The notes beneath the pieces are model-generated. The model worked only from the letters and a program-made list of their open reading frames with translations. It was not told the DNA's origin and made no database searches. A stretch of 64,000 nt of DNA from Chryseobacterium piscicola (lineage in GTDB: Bacteria > Bacteroidota > Bacteroidia > Flavobacteriales > Weeksellaceae), in assembly GCF_900156685.1 (NCBI RefSeq), contig NZ_FTOJ01000009.1, forward strand, positions 1 to 64,000. Direction: 5' to 3'. The position numbers and the translations under genes are program-made. Shown in pieces: positions 61,205 through 64,000 of this stretch (its first letter is position 1; every line of letters starts with the position of its first letter).

Positions 61205-62374
61205 ATGAATACAGAAAATTTAAAAATACAGATAAAAACTTTTTTCGGACTTGAGCAGATTCTTTTTGAAGAAATCAAAAAACTCGGAGGCTCAAATGTA
61301 GAGCTGAAAAACCGTGCCGTGAACTGCGAAGGAGATCTTGGCTTTTTATATAAAATAAATTATTCTGCCCGTACAGCACTCAAAATTTTGGTTCCAATTT
61401 TTGAGTTTAAGGCTTTTAATCAGCATCAGTTTTACAATAAACTTTCGCAGTTCCCTTGGGAAGATTTTTTGGATGTGGACCAGACTTTTGCCATAGATTC
61501 TACCGTGAATTCTGATACATTCAAACATTCTCAGTTTGTAACTCTTAAAATGAAAGATGCGATTGTTGATTATTTTCAGGAGAAGTTTAAAAAAAGACCC
61601 AATATTGAAACCAGAAGTCCAGAAATCAAATTTCACTTGCATATAGACAGAGAATTGGTAACCATTTCTATGGATTCTTCTGGGGATGCTTTATTTAAAA
61701 GAGGATACAGACGCGAGCAGGGCGAGGCGCCAATTAATGAAGTTTTAGCAAGCGGAATGCTGCAATTGGCAGGCTGGGACGGAAAAGGAAATTTCCTTGA
61801 TCCGATGTGTGGTTCGGGAACGATTTTGATTGAGGCTGCGATGATTGCACTTGATCTTCCGGCTCAGATTTTCAGAAAAAGATTTGCCTTCCAGAATTGG
61901 AATAACTATGATGCAGATTTATTCACAAAAATAAAAGAAGTGCGCATCAACCGTGTAAGAGAATTTACGGGAAAAATTGTGGGTTACGATATTGACGGAA
62001 AAATGCTGAATGCTGCAAGAACCAACATAGAATCTGCAGAAATGGAAGATATCATTGATGTGAGAAGACAAGATTTCTTTGAATCTAAAAAAGATCTATT
62101 CCCGTTATTGATGGTTTTTAATCCTCCTTACGACGAGAGAATTTCTATTAATGATGATGATTTTTACAAGAAAATTGGGGATACTTTTAAAAGCAGTTAT
62201 CCTAATACTTTAGCATGGCTCATTTCTTCGGATCTGGATGCCCCAAAGAAGATAGGGTTGCGACCTTCAAGAAAAATAAAACTCTTCAACGGAAAACTGG
62301 AAACCAGATTTTTGCAGTACGAAATGTATGAAGGAACGAAAAAGTTGCATAAACTAGAGAATAAAGAAGAATAA
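61205..62374 (+). CDS. THUMP domain 23S rRNA (guanine-N2) methyltransferase-like protein
   Basis: 389 residues, RlmL/YpsC type. N-terminal THUMP and ferredoxin-like part (FFGLEQILFEEIKKLGG, TFAIDSTVNSDTFKHSQF, RGYRREQGEAPINEVLASGM) and a C-terminal Rossmann methyltransferase with FLDPMCGSGTILIEAAMIAL and the catalytic NPPY (VFNPPYDERIS). It should modify guanine N2 in 23S rRNA; the exact position is unproven. A 132-residue membrane protein gene follows after 5 bp. Confidence 0.93.
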   Translation: MNTENLKIQIKTFFGLEQILFEEIKKLGGSNVELKNRAVNCEGDLGFLYKINYSARTALKILVPIFEFKAFNQHQFYNKLSQFPWEDFLDVDQTFAIDSTVNSDTFKHSQFVTLKMKDAIVDYFQEKFKKRPNIETRSPEIKFHLHIDRELVTISMDSSGDALFKRGYRREQGEAPINEVLASGMLQLAGWDGKGNFLDPMCGSGTILIEAAMIALDLPAQIFRKRFAFQNWNNYDADLFTKIKEVRINRVREFTGKIVGYDIDGKMLNAARTNIESAEMEDIIDVRRQDFFESKKDLFPLLMVFNPPYDERISINDDDFYKKIGDTFKSSYPNTLAWLISSDLDAPKKIGLRPSRKIKLFNGKLETRFLQYEMYEGTKKLHKLENKEE

Positions 62375-62379
62375 AATCT

Positions 62380-62778
62380 ATGCCTTTTGACTTTTTTGAC
62401 GGCTTAGGATTTATTGGTGATCTGTTGAGTTTCTGCGGAAGTTCTTCAGATGCTAAATCTCTTTATGAAAAAGAAAAGTCAAACAAAAAATCAAAATATA
62501 TTGTAGAATGGTGGAGCGGAAGTTTACTTTTATTATCTACCATTCTGTTTTTTTTCGTTTTTAAAAATCCCTTACCAACAGAAAATTCTATACAGACTTT
62601 CATAGTTTGTTCACTAATAGGATTTGTGATTTCTTTTGTCGTGTTTTTTATTCTTTATCATTTGGGACTTTATTATTTTAAAAGTTTATTCAAATTATTG
62701 TTTCTGAGTTGCGCAATTATTTTATTTTCAGTTGCGATTGTCTTATTGATTTATTTTAAATCAGGGATGTTTATATAG
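62380..62778 (+). CDS. small membrane protein of unknown function
   Basis: 132 residues. A soluble N-terminus of about 45 residues (MPFDFFDGLGFIGDLLSFCG) precedes three hydrophobic helices (SLLLLSTILFFFVF, IVCSLIGFVISFVVFFILYH, LLFLSCAIILFSVAIVLLIY). No family recognised. It starts 5 bp after the methyltransferase stop codon and is probably co-transcribed with it. Confidence 0.65.
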   Translation: MPFDFFDGLGFIGDLLSFCGSSSDAKSLYEKEKSNKKSKYIVEWWSGSLLLLSTILFFFVFKNPLPTENSIQTFIVCSLIGFVISFVVFFILYHLGLYYFKSLFKLLFLSCAIILFSVAIVLLIYFKSGMFI

Positions 62779-62848
62779 GAATAAAAATCTGTTACGTCTT
62801 AGCAATCAGTAGAAATTTTCGTTTTATATTTTAATTAACGGTAAACTG

Positions 62849-62880
62849 TTTGTAAGTTCATTCACGAATAATTAATTTTG
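62849..62880 (+). promoter_or_regulatory. full -33/-7 promoter of the glycosyltransferase gene
   Basis: TTTG (62849-62852) and TAATTTTG (62873-62880) are separated by 20 bp, an ideal Bacteroidota housekeeping promoter. The start near 62886 leaves a leader of about 8 nt before the TTG at 62894. Confidence 0.65.
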
Positions 62881-62893
62881 GAAAAAATTCCAT

Positions 62894-63898
62894 TTGAGCC
62901 CAACCATTTCCATCGTCGTTGCTATATTTAACCGAAAAGACGAGCTTTTCGAACTTCTCAATTCATTAACCTTTCAAACTGATAAAGCTTTTGAAATTAT
63001 TATTGTTGATGATGGTTCTTTTATTGATCTGAAACCTACCATTGGTAATTTTGAGGGGATTCTGGATATTAAATATTTCAGAAAAGACAATTCCGGTCCC
63101 GGTTTGTCGAGGAACTACGGTTCAAAAAGAGCTTCCAACGAATGGCTTGTTTTTGTAGACAGTGATGTGATTGTGGAGAAAGATTATATTCAAAACATCA
63201 AAAAAGATATTCTCACGATTCCGTGTGATGCTTTTGGTGGGGCAGATAAGGCGCATAAAGGCTTTAATCTGATGCAGAAAGCAATTTCTTATTCAATGAC
63301 ATCTGTTTTCACGACGGGAGGAATCAGAGGGAATAAAAAAGCGGTTTCAAAATTTCAGCCCAGAAGTTTTAATATGGGAGTGAAGAAAGAGGTTTTCGAG
63401 AAAGTAGGAGGTTTTTCTGAAATGAGAATCGGTGAAGATCCGGATTTATCAATGACGCTTTGGGAAAATGGTTTTTCAACTGCGTTTTTTGATGATATTG
63501 CAGTGTATCACAAACGTCGTGTAGATTTTGGTAAATTTTCAAAACAAGTCTACCAATTCGGTTGTGCAAGACCAATTCTTAATCAAAGACATCCGAAATA
63601 TGTGAAAATTTCTTTTGCATTTCCAACGCTGTTTTTGTTGGGATATATTTTAGGATTTATAGAATATTTTATTTTTGGAAGAGGAATTATTTTGGCATTT
63701 TACGGGCTCTATACTTTCCTGGTTTTAATTCATGCAATGATCGTTACAAAGAACATAGCAATCGCCGGAATGGCAGTGATCTCAACCTACATTCAAATGT
63801 TTTCTTATGGCTACGGTTTTTTAAAATCGTGGATTTTGCTGAATATTTTCAGAATGAAACCTGAAAACGCATTTCCAAAACATTTTCATAGATTTTAA
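62894..63898 (+). CDS. family 2 glycosyltransferase
   Basis: 334 residues, TTG start. The GT-A fold opens with PTISIVVAIFNRKDELFELL, followed by FEIIIVDDGSFIDL (DDG) and ASNEWLVFVDSDVIVEKDYI (DSD metal motif). FGGADKAHKGFNLMQ and GEDPDLSMTLWENGF (the ED of the catalytic base) follow. The C-terminus has two or three hydrophobic helices (FPTLFLLGYILGFIEYFIFG, IILAFYGLYTFLVLIHAMIV), so it is membrane-attached. It makes an envelope or surface glycan; the sugar and acceptor are not predictable. Confidence 0.9.
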   Translation: MSPTISIVVAIFNRKDELFELLNSLTFQTDKAFEIIIVDDGSFIDLKPTIGNFEGILDIKYFRKDNSGPGLSRNYGSKRASNEWLVFVDSDVIVEKDYIQNIKKDILTIPCDAFGGADKAHKGFNLMQKAISYSMTSVFTTGGIRGNKKAVSKFQPRSFNMGVKKEVFEKVGGFSEMRIGEDPDLSMTLWENGFSTAFFDDIAVYHKRRVDFGKFSKQVYQFGCARPILNQRHPKYVKISFAFPTLFLLGYILGFIEYFIFGRGIILAFYGLYTFLVLIHAMIVTKNIAIAGMAVISTYIQMFSYGYGFLKSWILLNIFRMKPENAFPKHFHRF

Positions 63899-63963
63899 AT
63901 ATGCTTTTATCTTTGATAGGTGAGTTATTCAGAAAGTAAACACGATAAACTGCTTCCCAAAAC

Positions 63964-64000
63964 TTAAAGCATTTGCTTCATCAAATCAACTTTTTGATTC
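63964..64000 (-). CDS. possible C-terminal end of a gene running in from the right edge
   Basis: On the minus strand the last codons read NQKVDLMKQML and a TAA at 63964-63966. Eleven residues are too few to identify, but their composition is protein-like and a gene may lie beyond the window. Confidence 0.25.
   Translation of the reverse strand, partial: NQKVDLMKQML

Overview
The window looks like a chromosome segment of a Flavobacteriia bacterium of the Weeksellaceae type, most likely Chryseobacterium or a close relative. The reasons are the low GC content, Bacteroidota-type promoters (a -7 box TAnnTTTG, sometimes with TTTG about 20 bp upstream) with no obvious Shine-Dalgarno dependence, a type IX secretion C-terminal sorting domain, a long Ala/Glu-tailed ribosomal protein S16, and intergenic hairpin repeats of a style I associate with this genus. 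No prophage, conjugative element, intact insertion sequence, tRNA or CRISPR array was found.

Layout. 0.3-1.7 kb: a compact multi-hairpin block followed by a tyrosine recombinase with an integron-integrase-like C-terminus. 2-10.3 kb: M3 peptidase, SRPBCC protein, GreA-like factor, nitroreductase, rpsP-rimM, an XRE regulator, a MITE-like nested palindrome, small secreted proteins (one frameshifted) and a CDP-alcohol phosphatidyltransferase. 10.4-20.2 kb: asnS, rpoN, an ECF sigma factor with a membrane partner, rnpB, a PPK2 kinase, a DUF1573 protein and valS. 20.2-25.6 kb: small metabolic and unknown genes ending with a DUF559 nuclease. 25.6-27.0 kb: a nine-unit tandem array with a 484-bp higher-order period. 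27-31.2 kb: an XRE/membrane-protein pair, nrdA and nrdB, with a repeat-filled gap between the two nrd genes. 31.6-36.2 kb: a MacAB-like tripartite exporter operon with two permeases. 37-41 kb: MsrAB, an L,D-transpeptidase-like lipoprotein and an ABC-2 transporter. 41-49.3 kb: a degenerate AAA protein, a T9SS cargo protein, prfB, DedA, an esterase, a DUF808 protein and an acyltransferase. 49.4-56.8 kb: grpE-dnaJ, an Nramp metal transporter with a DtxR/MntR-like dyad, a DUF937-OmpA protein, DoxX and proS. 56.9-63.9 kb: a Trp/Gly-rich lipoprotein plus outer-membrane protein operon, a ZIP transporter, two methyltransferases and a glycosyltransferase.

Most genes are housekeeping. Translation and RNA functions dominate (rpsP, rimM, asnS, valS, proS, prfB, rnpB, a THUMP methyltransferase), with envelope transport and stress functions beside them. 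The unusual content is mainly repetitive DNA: the higher-order array next to the DUF559 gene, hairpin elements with conserved stems and variable loops, a MITE-like nested palindrome, and short intergenic-type repeats that appear in frame inside two conserved enzymes (the M3 peptidase and ValS).

All calls come from reading the sequence and recalling family motifs; no database search was run.
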